Assembly (NCBI GenBank): GCA_023700825.1
Contig: JAMPYE010000068.1
Coordinates: 1-13,011, forward strand
DNA from: Thermoanaerobaculia bacterium
Lineage (GTDB): Bacteria > Acidobacteriota > Thermoanaerobaculia > Gp7-AA8
DNA: 13,011 bases
Direction of reading: 5' to 3'
In this document: piece by piece, positions 1-6,517 of the stretch
Numbering within the stretch: the stretch's first letter is position 1
How the letters are laid out: every line of letters starts with the position of its first letter
Translations under genes and position numbers: made by a program
The notes under the pieces: model-generated
Told to the model about the DNA's origin: nothing
The model's database searches: none
What the model saw: only the letters and a program-made list of their open reading frames with translations

Positions 1-1
1 G

Positions 2-157
2 CTCGGAGCGAGGCTTCGGGGGCGGCGCGTGAAAGTCGAGAGTTGCGCCGACTTCAGGCCCAGGCTCGAGCGTGCGTTCCAGGGCGGCGAGCAGGAGACG
101 CCGCAGTCGGGGGACTGGGAGGCGTATTTTTCCGACCCGAAAAACAGGATCGTTTGA
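2..157 (+). CDS. C-terminal end of an unidentified protein (5' truncated by window edge)
   Basis: Frame 2 is open from the window edge to a TGA at 155-157, giving about 51 residues that end in DWEAYFSDPKNRIV. It uses mostly G/C-ending codons, as the real genes here do. Frame 1 is also open, to a TAG at 199-201, but its third positions look less biased and it would read through the hairpin at 159-174. The frame 2 stop is followed directly by that hairpin and a T-run, which fits a gene end. I do not recognise the family. The segment is short and the call rests on codon bias and context only. Confidence 0.4.
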   Translation, partial: LGARLRGRRVKVESCADFRPRLERAFQGGEQETPQSGDWEAYFSDPKNRIV

Positions 158-158
158 T

Positions 159-180
159 TGTCGGCACGCCGACATATTTT
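159..180 (+). terminator. Hairpin plus T-run after the upstream gene, possible intrinsic terminator
   Basis: TGTCGGC (159-165) and GCCGACA (168-174) are perfect inverted arms around a 2-base centre. As RNA this gives a 6-bp stem with a CACG loop, followed by TATTTT at 175-180. It begins one base after the TGA at 155-157. The stem is short for a terminator. The same CGGC-NN-GCCG core recurs at 249-258, so an operator role is an alternative. Confidence 0.45.
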
Positions 181-205
181 GCAACTCTCGAAAACGAATA
201 GATTT

Positions 206-219
206 AAATATCGATATTT
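206..219. repeat. Perfect 14-bp palindrome upstream of rnpB
   Basis: AAATATCGATATTT equals its own reverse complement. It lies in the A/T-rich block about 60 bases before the rnpB 5' end. It could be a regulator site or just an A/T-rich promoter element; no regulator is identifiable from the sequence. Confidence 0.6.
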
Positions 220-250
220 TCGCGAAGGTAACTTGTCGATGCGAAATTCG

Positions 251-264
251 GCGTGCCGCGTGCC
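251..264 (+). repeat. Tandem duplication of a 7-mer just upstream of rnpB
   Basis: GCGTGCC occurs twice back to back at 251-257 and 258-264. The first copy forms part of the dyad CGGCGTGCCG at 249-258. That dyad repeats, in reverse orientation, the core of the hairpin at 162-171. The sequence is directly visible; its function is unknown. Confidence 0.6.
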
Positions 265-278
265 ATGTTGGATCGACC

Positions 279-625
279 GGAGTGGGCCGGAGGATCGCCT
301 CTGAAAAGGGGAGGAAAGTCCGAACTCCAACGGGCAGCAGGCTGGATAACGTCCAGGCGTGGCAACGCGACGGAAAGTGCAACAGAAAGATACCGCCCCT
401 CAAGGGTAAGGGTGAAATGGTGCGGTAAGAGCGCACCGCATCGCACGTGAGTGTCGATGGCTCGGCAAACCCCCTGTGGAGCAAGACCAAATAGGGAAGC
501 AGTGGAACCGCCCGTTTCCGTAGAAAGCTTCCGGGTAGGTCGCTCGACCGCCGCGGTGACGCGGTCGGCAGATGAATGATCTTCGCTCCTTCGGGAGAAC
601 AGAATTCGGCTTACAGGCCCACTCC
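279..625 (+). ncRNA. rnpB: RNase P RNA, bacterial class A, complete
   Basis: This is the catalytic RNA of ribonuclease P, which removes 5' leaders from pre-tRNAs together with the RnpA protein. P1 is a perfect 10-bp pairing of 279-288 with 616-625. P2 pairs 291-297 with 577-583, including two G-U pairs. P3 is a small hairpin, 298-311, capped by GAAA. Conserved core blocks are visible: GAGGAAAGTCC at 311-321, the AACAGAAAGATACCGCC block at 381-397, GAGCAAGACCAAATAGG at 479-495, GATGAAT at 571-577 and ACAGAATTCGGCTTA at 599-613. P18 (551-564) has a GUGA tetraloop, and a UUCG-capped hairpin at 586-597 fits P19. P12 and P13 look short. P15 pairs 495-500 with 527-532, but its loop lacks the usual GGU (see findings). 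Ends are set by P1 and may be off by a few bases. Confidence 0.97.
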
Positions 626-634
626 ACTTTTTTC
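626..634 (+). terminator. T-run directly after RNase P RNA P1
   Basis: Six consecutive T residues (628-633) follow the 3' strand of P1 after two bases. The partner strand of P1 is over 300 bases away, so this is not a textbook local hairpin terminator. The T-run ends two bases before the next start codon. It may cause partial termination or mark the end of the RNA. Confidence 0.35.
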
Positions 635-1579
635 ATGAGCCGACGGAACGACACGCTACGACGGCCACGGGCACTCGAGCCCGGCGGAGCGATCGCCGTG
701 CTCTCGCCGTCATCCCCGTCGTCTCCCGAGCGAATCGAGGTTGCCGCCGACTCGCTACGCGCTCGCGGGTTCGACGTTCGCGTCGCGGCGAACACGTTTT
801 CGCGCCACCGTGGCTACCTCGCGGGAAGTGACGAAGAACGCATCGAGTCGCTCAATCAGGCCCTGCGCGACGAGTCGATCGACGCGATCTTCTTCGCGCG
901 CGGCGGATACGGTGCGACGCGGATTCTCGATCGCGTCGACTATGAGGCGATCGTGCGCGACCCCAAGCCGATCGTCGGGTACAGCGATATCTCCGCGATT
1001 CATCAGGCGGTGGCGGCTCTCGCGGGCGTGGCTTCCTTCCACGGCCCGATGTTGAACACCGACTTCTTCGAATCGCTGTCTCCCGAGGTCGACCGATGGA
1101 CCTGGAACGCCCTTGGCGGCGAGGCGCCTCTTCGCTGGCAGTTCGAAGACGGGAACGTCTTCGCCGATGGGTCGGCCGAGGGCACGCTCTTCGGCGGATG
1201 CCTCTCGCTTTCGGCAGCGCTGCTTGGTACTCCGTTCGACTATTGGGTCGACGACGGGATCTGGTTCTGGGAAGACATCGCCGAGCCCGCGTACCGGATC
1301 GACAGGATGTTGACCACCCTCAGGCTGTCTGGTAGATTGACCTCACTTCGAGGGGTGATCATCGGGAAGTTGAGAGAGTGCGGAGTGGGGGAGCAGGATG
1401 AGTTGCAATCGCTCTTCTCGGAGTTCTTCGGCTCGCGCGGCATCCCCGTCCTGAGAGACATGCCGTTCGGACACTTCGGGAACAACCTTTTGCTGCCCAT
1501 CGGCCGGCCGGTCGCCGTCGACACTTTGAGTCGGACGTTGACCTTTCCCGAGCCGCTCGTCGAGCGAAAGAACGGATAG
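635..1579 (+). CDS. LD-carboxypeptidase, peptidase family S66 (LdcA/MccF type)
   Basis: The family cleaves the bond between L- and D-residues of cytoplasmic muropeptide tetrapeptides, releasing the terminal D-Ala during peptidoglycan recycling; MccF relatives inactivate microcin C. From the ATG at 635 the protein has 314 residues, normal for S66. The Ser-Glu-His triad is recognisable: Ser117 in the GYSD nucleophile elbow, Glu213 in FWEDIAEPAYRIDRM, and His280 in MPFGHFGNN. The RGGYGATRILD stretch at 89-99 is also typical. An upstream in-frame ATG at 572 lies inside rnpB and would add 21 residues with no family counterpart, so 635 is preferred. No Shine-Dalgarno precedes 635, because the upstream bases are the rnpB P1 strand and T-run. 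No signal peptide is seen, as expected for the cytoplasmic recycling form. Recycling rather than immunity is inferred from the housekeeping context. Confidence 0.93.
   Translation: MSRRNDTLRRPRALEPGGAIAVLSPSSPSSPERIEVAADSLRARGFDVRVAANTFSRHRGYLAGSDEERIESLNQALRDESIDAIFFARGGYGATRILDRVDYEAIVRDPKPIVGYSDISAIHQAVAALAGVASFHGPMLNTDFFESLSPEVDRWTWNALGGEAPLRWQFEDGNVFADGSAEGTLFGGCLSLSAALLGTPFDYWVDDGIWFWEDIAEPAYRIDRMLTTLRLSGRLTSLRGVIIGKLRECGVGEQDELQSLFSEFFGSRGIPVLRDMPFGHFGNNLLLPIGRPVAVDTLSRTLTFPEPLVERKNG
1310..1338 (+). promoter_or_regulatory. Sigma-70-type promoter inside the LD-carboxypeptidase gene
   Basis: TTGACC at 1310-1315 (5 of 6 to consensus) is separated by exactly 17 bp from TAGATT at 1333-1338 (4 of 6). 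TG at 1330-1331 adds an extended -10 element. It points at the cNMP-FHA gene, about 250 bases downstream. The overlapping codons include rare A/T-ending ones (TTG, AGA, GGT), consistent with selection for a promoter. No transcription data are available. Confidence 0.5.
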
Positions 1580-1585
1580 CCAACA

Positions 1586-2404
1586 ATGAAAGCCGTCTTC
1601 AAGTCGACCGGCAGCCCCGGTGGCACCTCCGAGCCAGGGAAGGAAGCGCCCTCGCGCGAGACGCCTTCGTTTCCCGGCGGCTCCACGATCTTTCAGGAGG
1701 GCGACCTCGGTACCGAGATGTTCATCATCCTCGAGGGCCGCGTTCGCATCGAGAAGAAGATCCGGGGCGAGACGCATCTGCTCTCCACGCTCGAGAAGGG
1801 CGATTTCTTCGGCGAGATGGGCGTTCTGGAGAACGCGCCGCGAAGCGCCGACGCCGTCGCGGAGTCCGACTGCAAGCTGCTGGCGATCACCGGGTCGCGA
1901 TTCGACGAGATGATCCGGAAGAATCCGGAGATCGCCGTTCGAATCATCCGGAAGTACGCCACGCGTCTACGCGAGGCGAATGTCCTCCTCGAGCGCCTGG
2001 CCGGGCCGCATATCGACCCGGAGGCGATCGTGAAGAACCTCGATCCGGTCGAGCTTCCTCCAGACCTGCCTGCGACCGTCTCGGGGCATCGCCTTGTGGA
2101 CATCACCTCGGGCAATCCGTTCTTCCTCAGCACCACGAGCGAAACTACTATTGGTAGAGCGGACCCCGTCACGGGCATTCGTCCCGACATCGATCTCGCC
2201 GACTGTGACACGAACCGTTCCGTTTCCCGTCGCCACGCGAAGATCCTCAGGACCGAGGACGGATACGCGGTGATAGAAGAGGTCGGAACGGTCAACGGCA
2301 CGTTCGTGAACGACCAGCGCATTCCGACCGGAACACCGGTTCCCGTGAAGAACGGCGATCGCGTGAAGATCGGCCTGATCCAGATGCGCGCAGTCTTCGA
2401 ATAG
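1586..2404 (+). CDS. Cyclic-nucleotide-binding domain / FHA domain fusion protein
   Basis: This 272-residue cytoplasmic signalling protein has two recognisable domains. Residues about 30-135 form a cNMP-binding domain of the CRP/PKA regulatory type. Its phosphate-binding cassette is FFGEMGVLENAPRSADAV, with Glu77 and Arg86 in the ligand-contact positions. Residues about 168-272 form an FHA domain, which binds phosphothreonine peptides: Arg191 follows the IGR motif, Ser213 and His217 sit in VSRRH, and Asn237-Gly238 in TVNGTF. There is no helix-turn-helix, kinase or cyclase domain, so it probably acts as an adaptor joining a nucleotide signal to Thr phosphorylation. That role is inference. It starts 7 bases after the carboxypeptidase stop, with no clear Shine-Dalgarno, and an internal promoter (1310-1338) may drive it. 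The first 30 residues are Gly/Pro/Ser-rich and likely unstructured. Confidence 0.88.
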   Translation: MKAVFKSTGSPGGTSEPGKEAPSRETPSFPGGSTIFQEGDLGTEMFIILEGRVRIEKKIRGETHLLSTLEKGDFFGEMGVLENAPRSADAVAESDCKLLAITGSRFDEMIRKNPEIAVRIIRKYATRLREANVLLERLAGPHIDPEAIVKNLDPVELPPDLPATVSGHRLVDITSGNPFFLSTTSETTIGRADPVTGIRPDIDLADCDTNRSVSRRHAKILRTEDGYAVIEEVGTVNGTFVNDQRIPTGTPVPVKNGDRVKIGLIQMRAVFE

Positions 2405-2449
2405 TAGATTCCTCGGTGCTTCTCGCGATCCGAGGGACAATCGTTCCCG

Positions 2450-4549
2450 ATGGCGAGCGTCCTGCGAATGCCCGAGCCCCTCGATCCCAGCGACAGCGTT
2501 CGGAGAATTCGCGGTGTGGGTCCGCAGCGTGCCGAAATTCTCCGCCGCGCGGGCATCGAAACCGTCCGTGACCTCCTCGACTTCCTGCCGTTCCGGTACG
2601 AGGACCGTCGTGTCGTCGTGCCGATCGTGAGCCTTACGCCCGACACGCCGACGGCGCTGCTGAAGGGATGCGTCGTGGCGATGCGGAAGAGAGTCACGAA
2701 GCTACAGAAGATGGAGTTGATCGAGGTCGCGATCGACGATGGTAGCGCCACGATCGACGTGGTCTGGTTCAACCAGCCCTTCATCGCCGACCGGATCGCC
2801 AAGGGTGACACGCTCCTTGTCTACGGGCGCCCGAAAGTCTCTCCGAATGGAGATCTTCAATTCGATCCCATCGACTGGGAGCGGATTCCGCCAGATGGAA
2901 AAGGGGAGTTGGAAGGGCGGATCGTGCCGGTCTACACGGCGGTCGGCGGGATTCCTCAGCGCTGGCTCCGCGGCGCAGTCGCCGAAGCGCTCACCACCCT
3001 CGCCCGGGTCGCGGATCATGTACCCGAGCTGCTGCTGGAGGGTCTTGGTCTGCCGGCGCTCGGCGACGCACTGTCGGCAGTCCACGAGCCCCGGGAGTTC
3101 GACGAGAGACTCGTGGACGGCACTTCCGCCGCGCATTCGAGGCTCGCGTTCGACGAGTTCTTCGCCTTTCAGCTCGCGATACGCGCACGCCGCGCGATAA
3201 TGGAGGTAGCGCCGAAGCCCCGGACGATCGTCATCAACGACGTGATCAGGTCCTCCGTTCGCCGGCTCCTTCCGTTCCGCCTGACGGGAGCGCAGAAGCG
3301 CGTGCTCAAGGAGATTGCCGACGACATGCGGTCCAGCCGGCCGATGTATCGGCTTCTGCAGGGAGACGTCGGAAGCGGAAAGACGATCGTCGCCCTCGTG
3401 GCCGCACTGCTCGCGATCGAGAACGGGCATCAGGCCGCGCTCCTGGCTCCGACGGAGATTCTCGCGGAGCAGCACTTCCGGAGAATTAGACAACTAGTTG
3501 ACGCAACGCGCATCCCGGTTGTTAGGCTCTCGGGCTCGATGACTCCGGCGGAGAAGCGCGCGACACGCGAGTCGATCGCGACGGGCGACGCGAAGCTGGT
3601 CGTCGGGACGCACGCGCTCGTGGAGGATTCCGTCTCGTTCCGAAGTCTCGCTCTCGCGATCGTCGACGAGCAGCATCGCTTCGGGGTGGAGCAGAGGAAG
3701 GCGTTGTTCGAGAAGGGAGAGCTGGTCGACGTTCTCGTGATGACGGCGACCCCAATCCCGCGGTCGCTGGCGCTGGCCCTTCACGGAGATCTCGATCTGT
3801 CGGTCATCGACGAGCTTCCCCCCGGTCGCACGCCCGTGCGCACCGTGGTTCGAGGAAGCGCGACGCTGCCCAGGATCCTGGAGTACATCGACGAGCGCTG
3901 CGCCGGGAAGGCGCAGGCGTACGTGGTCTACCCGGTGATCGAGGAGTCGGATCGAACCGACATGAAACCGGTCACCACGGGATTCGACGCGATTCGCGCC
4001 GCCCTTCCCGGCCGGCGCGTGGCGATGCTCCACGGACGGCTTCCGGCCGCGGAAAAGCAGTCGACCATGGATGCGTTCGCCCTCGGTGAGCTCGACGTGC
4101 TGGTGTCGACGACGGTGATCGAGGTCGGCATCGACGTCGCAGCAGCGTCTGTCATGGTGATCATGGACGCGGATCGGTTCGGGCTCTCGCAGCTTCACCA
4201 GTTGAGGGGTCGCGTGGGACGCGGAGAAGGGGAGTCGATCTGCGTTCTCGTGCGCGACGAGAGCTCGGGCGAGGACGCCAAATCGAGGCTTCGCGAGTTC
4301 GCTGCCACGTCGGACGGCTTCCGTGTGGCGGAGATGGACCTCGCGCAGCGGGGGGCAGGGGACATGGCGGGGACCCGGCAGGCGGGGATGGCACGGTTCC
4401 GCTTCGGTGACATCGTTCGACAAAGCGGGCTGATGGAGGCCGCCCGCTCCGCCGCCATCGCTCTGGTCGCCGAAAGGGGACCTGCGAGCGCGCTCGATCT
4501 CGCTGCCCGGATCGATCGGCGGCAGGTACGGCTCGAATCGGTCGATTGA
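2450..4549 (+). CDS. recG: ATP-dependent DNA helicase RecG
   Basis: RecG remodels stalled replication forks and branched DNA such as Holliday junctions and D- or R-loops. At 699 residues it matches the usual size (E. coli 693). An HhH-like segment lies at about 17-35, then the OB-fold wedge domain at roughly 65-145. The helicase core shows Walker A GDVGSGKT at 305-312, the RecG-type DEQHRFGVEQR box from 406, TATPIPR at 432-438, VSTTVIEVGIDV at 552-563 and QLRGRVGRGE at 584-593. The C-terminal TRG-like motif reads RGAGDMAGTRQAG. All catalytic residues are present. The start is the ATG at 2450; a weak AGGG lies 13 bases upstream, so the start is slightly uncertain. It follows the FHA gene after 45 bases with no terminator seen. 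Confidence 0.98.
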   Translation: MASVLRMPEPLDPSDSVRRIRGVGPQRAEILRRAGIETVRDLLDFLPFRYEDRRVVVPIVSLTPDTPTALLKGCVVAMRKRVTKLQKMELIEVAIDDGSATIDVVWFNQPFIADRIAKGDTLLVYGRPKVSPNGDLQFDPIDWERIPPDGKGELEGRIVPVYTAVGGIPQRWLRGAVAEALTTLARVADHVPELLLEGLGLPALGDALSAVHEPREFDERLVDGTSAAHSRLAFDEFFAFQLAIRARRAIMEVAPKPRTIVINDVIRSSVRRLLPFRLTGAQKRVLKEIADDMRSSRPMYRLLQGDVGSGKTIVALVAALLAIENGHQAALLAPTEILAEQHFRRIRQLVDATRIPVVRLSGSMTPAEKRATRESIATGDAKLVVGTHALVEDSVSFRSLALAIVDEQHRFGVEQRKALFEKGELVDVLVMTATPIPRSLALALHGDLDLSVIDELPPGRTPVRTVVRGSATLPRILEYIDERCAGKAQAYVVYPVIEESDRTDMKPVTTGFDAIRAALPGRRVAMLHGRLPAAEKQSTMDAFALGELDVLVSTTVIEVGIDVAAASVMVIMDADRFGLSQLHQLRGRVGRGEGESICVLVRDESSGEDAKSRLREFAATSDGFRVAEMDLAQRGAGDMAGTRQAGMARFRFGDIVRQSGLMEAARSAAIALVAERGPASALDLAARIDRRQVRLESVD

Positions 4550-4575
4550 GCGCAGTCGATAGCCCGTCGGTCGCC

Positions 4576-4604
4576 TTTACCGATGCGGGACGCGCTGCTA
4601 CACT
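4576..4604 (+). promoter_or_regulatory. Sigma-70-type promoter for trpS and downstream genes
   Basis: TTTACC at 4576-4581 (4 of 6) is followed after 17 bp by TACACT at 4599-4604 (4 of 6), with TG at 4596-4597 giving an extended -10. The predicted transcription start is near 4611, about 60 bases before the GTG start of trpS at 4672. Its position helps rule out the in-frame TTG at 4546 as the trpS start. Confidence 0.6.
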
Positions 4605-4671
4605 CCCGGCTTCCGCGACGCGTCTCCTCGCAGATCGCGACTCCAGACTCAGGCAAGAGGTCCTCGAACAG

Positions 4672-5676
4672 GTGCAGGAAACCATCGTTCTCAGCGGGCT
4701 CCGCCCCACCGGCAGGGTCCATCTAGGCAACTACTTCGGCGCGATCCGCAACTGGGTGCGCTTGCAGGACCAATACCGCTGCTTCTTCTTCGTGGCGGAT
4801 TGGCACGCGCTGACCTCCGACTACGCGGACCCCTCGAACATCGAGCGCTCGACGTTCGACGCGGTCGCCGACTGGGTGGCCGCGGGGCTCGACCCGGCGA
4901 AGTCGGTGATCTTCCTGCAATCGCAGGTGAAAGAGCATGCAGAGCTGCACCTTCTCCTGTCCATGGTCACGCCGCTGCCCTGGCTCGAGCGGGTCCCTAC
5001 GTTCAAGGACCAGCAGCAGCAACTGACCGACAAGGATCTGAACACCTACGGGTTCCTCGGCTATCCGCTCCTTCAGACGGCCGACATCATCGTGTACCGG
5101 GCGAACTTCGTGCCGGTGGGCGAAGACCAGGCTGCGCACCTCGAGATCTCGCGCGAGATCACGCGCCGCTTCAACTTCATGTACGGGCCGGTGTTCCCCG
5201 AGCCGCAGGCGCTCTTCACCGAGGCGTCGAAGGTTCCCGGGCTCGACGGCCGGAAGATGTCGAAGTCGTACGGAAACACCATCAGCCTGACGGCGAGCGC
5301 CGACGAGATCCGGACGCTGATCTCGACGATGTTCACCGACCCGAACCGGGTGCGGCGCAAGGATCCGGGGAATCCCGACATCTGCAATCTCTACCAGTTC
5401 CACCGACTCTTCAGCAGTCCGGAGCTGCAGGCCAGGATCGACACGGACTGCAGATCCGCGGCGATCGGCTGTGTCGAGGACAAGAAGCTGCTCGCCGACA
5501 TCGTCATCGAGGCACTCGCGCCGATCCGCAAGCGCCGTGAGGAGCTCGATCGCGATCCGTCGCTCGTCTGGGACATCCTCGCCGCGGGCAACGTGAAGGC
5601 GCGCGAGCGGGCCGCCGAGACTCTCGAGCTGACGCGCGCCGCGATGAAGCTCGCGTTCCGGGAGCTCCCGCGATGA
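4672..5676 (+). CDS. trpS: Tryptophanyl-tRNA synthetase
   Basis: This class I aminoacyl-tRNA synthetase charges tRNA-Trp with tryptophan using ATP. From the GTG at 4672 it is 334 residues, the same length as the E. coli enzyme, and begins with the family-typical LSGLRPTGRVHLGNYFGA. The HIGH box is HLGN (17-20) and the KMSKS loop is GRKMSKSYGN (193-202). An AAGAGG at 4655-4660 serves as a Shine-Dalgarno 11 bases before the GTG. An in-frame TTG at 4546 overlaps the recG stop and would add 42 residues with no family counterpart, across the promoter at 4576-4604. It is therefore rejected. The stop overlaps the scpA start (ATGA, 5673-5676), implying translational coupling. Confidence 0.97.
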   Translation: MQETIVLSGLRPTGRVHLGNYFGAIRNWVRLQDQYRCFFFVADWHALTSDYADPSNIERSTFDAVADWVAAGLDPAKSVIFLQSQVKEHAELHLLLSMVTPLPWLERVPTFKDQQQQLTDKDLNTYGFLGYPLLQTADIIVYRANFVPVGEDQAAHLEISREITRRFNFMYGPVFPEPQALFTEASKVPGLDGRKMSKSYGNTISLTASADEIRTLISTMFTDPNRVRRKDPGNPDICNLYQFHRLFSSPELQARIDTDCRSAAIGCVEDKKLLADIVIEALAPIRKRREELDRDPSLVWDILAAGNVKARERAAETLELTRAAMKLAFRELPR

Positions 5677-6473
5677 GCGACGAGCCCCTGCCGCCTCAGG
5701 GCGACGAGCTGGAGGAGGAGTCGGAAGGCTACCGGATCTCCCTTCCTGCGTTCGAGGGGCCGCTCGACCTGCTGCTGCACCTGATCCGCAAGCACAAAAT
5801 CGACATCTACGACATCCCGATCGTCCTGGTCACCGAGCAGTACAACCAGTACCTCGAGGCGATGGAGCAGCTCGACCTCGACGTGGCCGCCGATTACATC
5901 TACATGGCGGCGCTGCTGATTCACATCAAGTCGAAGATGCTGCTGCCCCGCGGAGAGGAAGCGGAGGAGCAGGGCGAGGATCCGCGGTCGGAGCTCGTCG
6001 AGAAGCTGCTCGAGTACCAGCGCTTCAAGGCGGTCGCGGAGAGTTTCGCCGAGCTCGACATGGTGCGCATGCACGTCTGGTCGCGGCCCCCCGGCCGGCG
6101 TCCCGAGGCCGACCCGGTGGAAGTCGAGATGAGCGAGGTCTCGCTCTTCGACCTCATCGACGCGTTCCGCCACGCGCTGGTCCGCTACAAGCACGACCAC
6201 CCGGCCCCGATCGAGCTGGTTCATTCGACGCACAAGGTCTCGGACATGATGCGCGGGCTTCTCGACGAGTTGATCGTGCGTTCGCCGATCCGGTTGCAGT
6301 GGTACCTGGAGGGGCGCTCGCGCGGCGAGCTCGTGGCGATCTTTCTCGGCATGCTCGAGCTCGTACGCCTCGGCGGAATCTCGCTCACGCAGAACGAGGC
6401 CTTCGGCGAGATCGTGATCAAGAGAAGCGAACAGGACGTCGACGTATCTCAATTCGCGATGTACGACCACTGA
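5673..6473 (+). CDS. scpA: Segregation and condensation protein A (kleisin)
   Basis: ScpA is the kleisin that bridges the SMC dimer and, with ScpB, forms the bacterial condensin that organises and segregates the chromosome. The 266-residue protein has the diagnostic N-terminal SMC-neck segment FEGPLDLLLHLIRKHKIDIY at 27-46. A linker containing the acidic stretch EEAEEQGED (95-103) follows, and a C-terminal winged helix at about 186-250 should contact the SMC head. The start ATG overlaps the trpS stop by 4 bases and has GGGAG 8 bases upstream (5660-5664). The first 20 residues are acidic and likely disordered. Partner scpB follows 44 bases later. The SMC gene is not in this window. Confidence 0.96.
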   Translation: MSDEPLPPQGDELEEESEGYRISLPAFEGPLDLLLHLIRKHKIDIYDIPIVLVTEQYNQYLEAMEQLDLDVAADYIYMAALLIHIKSKMLLPRGEEAEEQGEDPRSELVEKLLEYQRFKAVAESFAELDMVRMHVWSRPPGRRPEADPVEVEMSEVSLFDLIDAFRHALVRYKHDHPAPIELVHSTHKVSDMMRGLLDELIVRSPIRLQWYLEGRSRGELVAIFLGMLELVRLGGISLTQNEAFGEIVIKRSEQDVDVSQFAMYDH

Positions 6474-6517
6474 CCGGAAATCCGGCGGCGTGCATCGCGT
6501 GACATCTCGGATGGAAC

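Larger units (their letters stand above)
175..278 (+). promoter_or_regulatory. A+T-rich leader upstream of rnpB, probable promoter region
   Basis: Positions 175-220 are strongly A/T-rich in an otherwise G+C-rich window, which fits the promoter or UP region of a highly expressed RNA gene. It holds a perfect 14-bp palindrome (206-219) and the palindrome TTCGCGAA (219-226). A TTGTCG at 234-239 and a TTGCAA at 179-184 resemble -35 boxes, but I could not pair either with a convincing -10 at 16-18 bp. The rnpB transcript may start further upstream and be processed. I see no gene here. Confidence 0.4.

Noticed and set aside
72..428. 118-codon + strand open frame running into rnpB
   Set aside because: It is Arg/Ser-rich, runs through the conserved RNase P RNA core and disagrees with the terminator and promoter signals.
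1693..2811. 372-codon minus-strand open frame spanning the FHA gene and the recG start
   Set aside because: It crosses the boundary of two well-supported + strand genes and is Ser/Arg-rich, typical of a shadow frame in high G+C DNA.
4326..4400. RecG C-terminal motif reads GTRQAG instead of GTRQSG
   Set aside because: The last small residue varies in the family (E. coli has Thr), so it is not a notable loss.
5391..6470. 359-codon minus-strand open frame opposite trpS and scpA
   Set aside because: It is antisense to two recognised genes and shows only charged low-complexity sequence, with no family motif.
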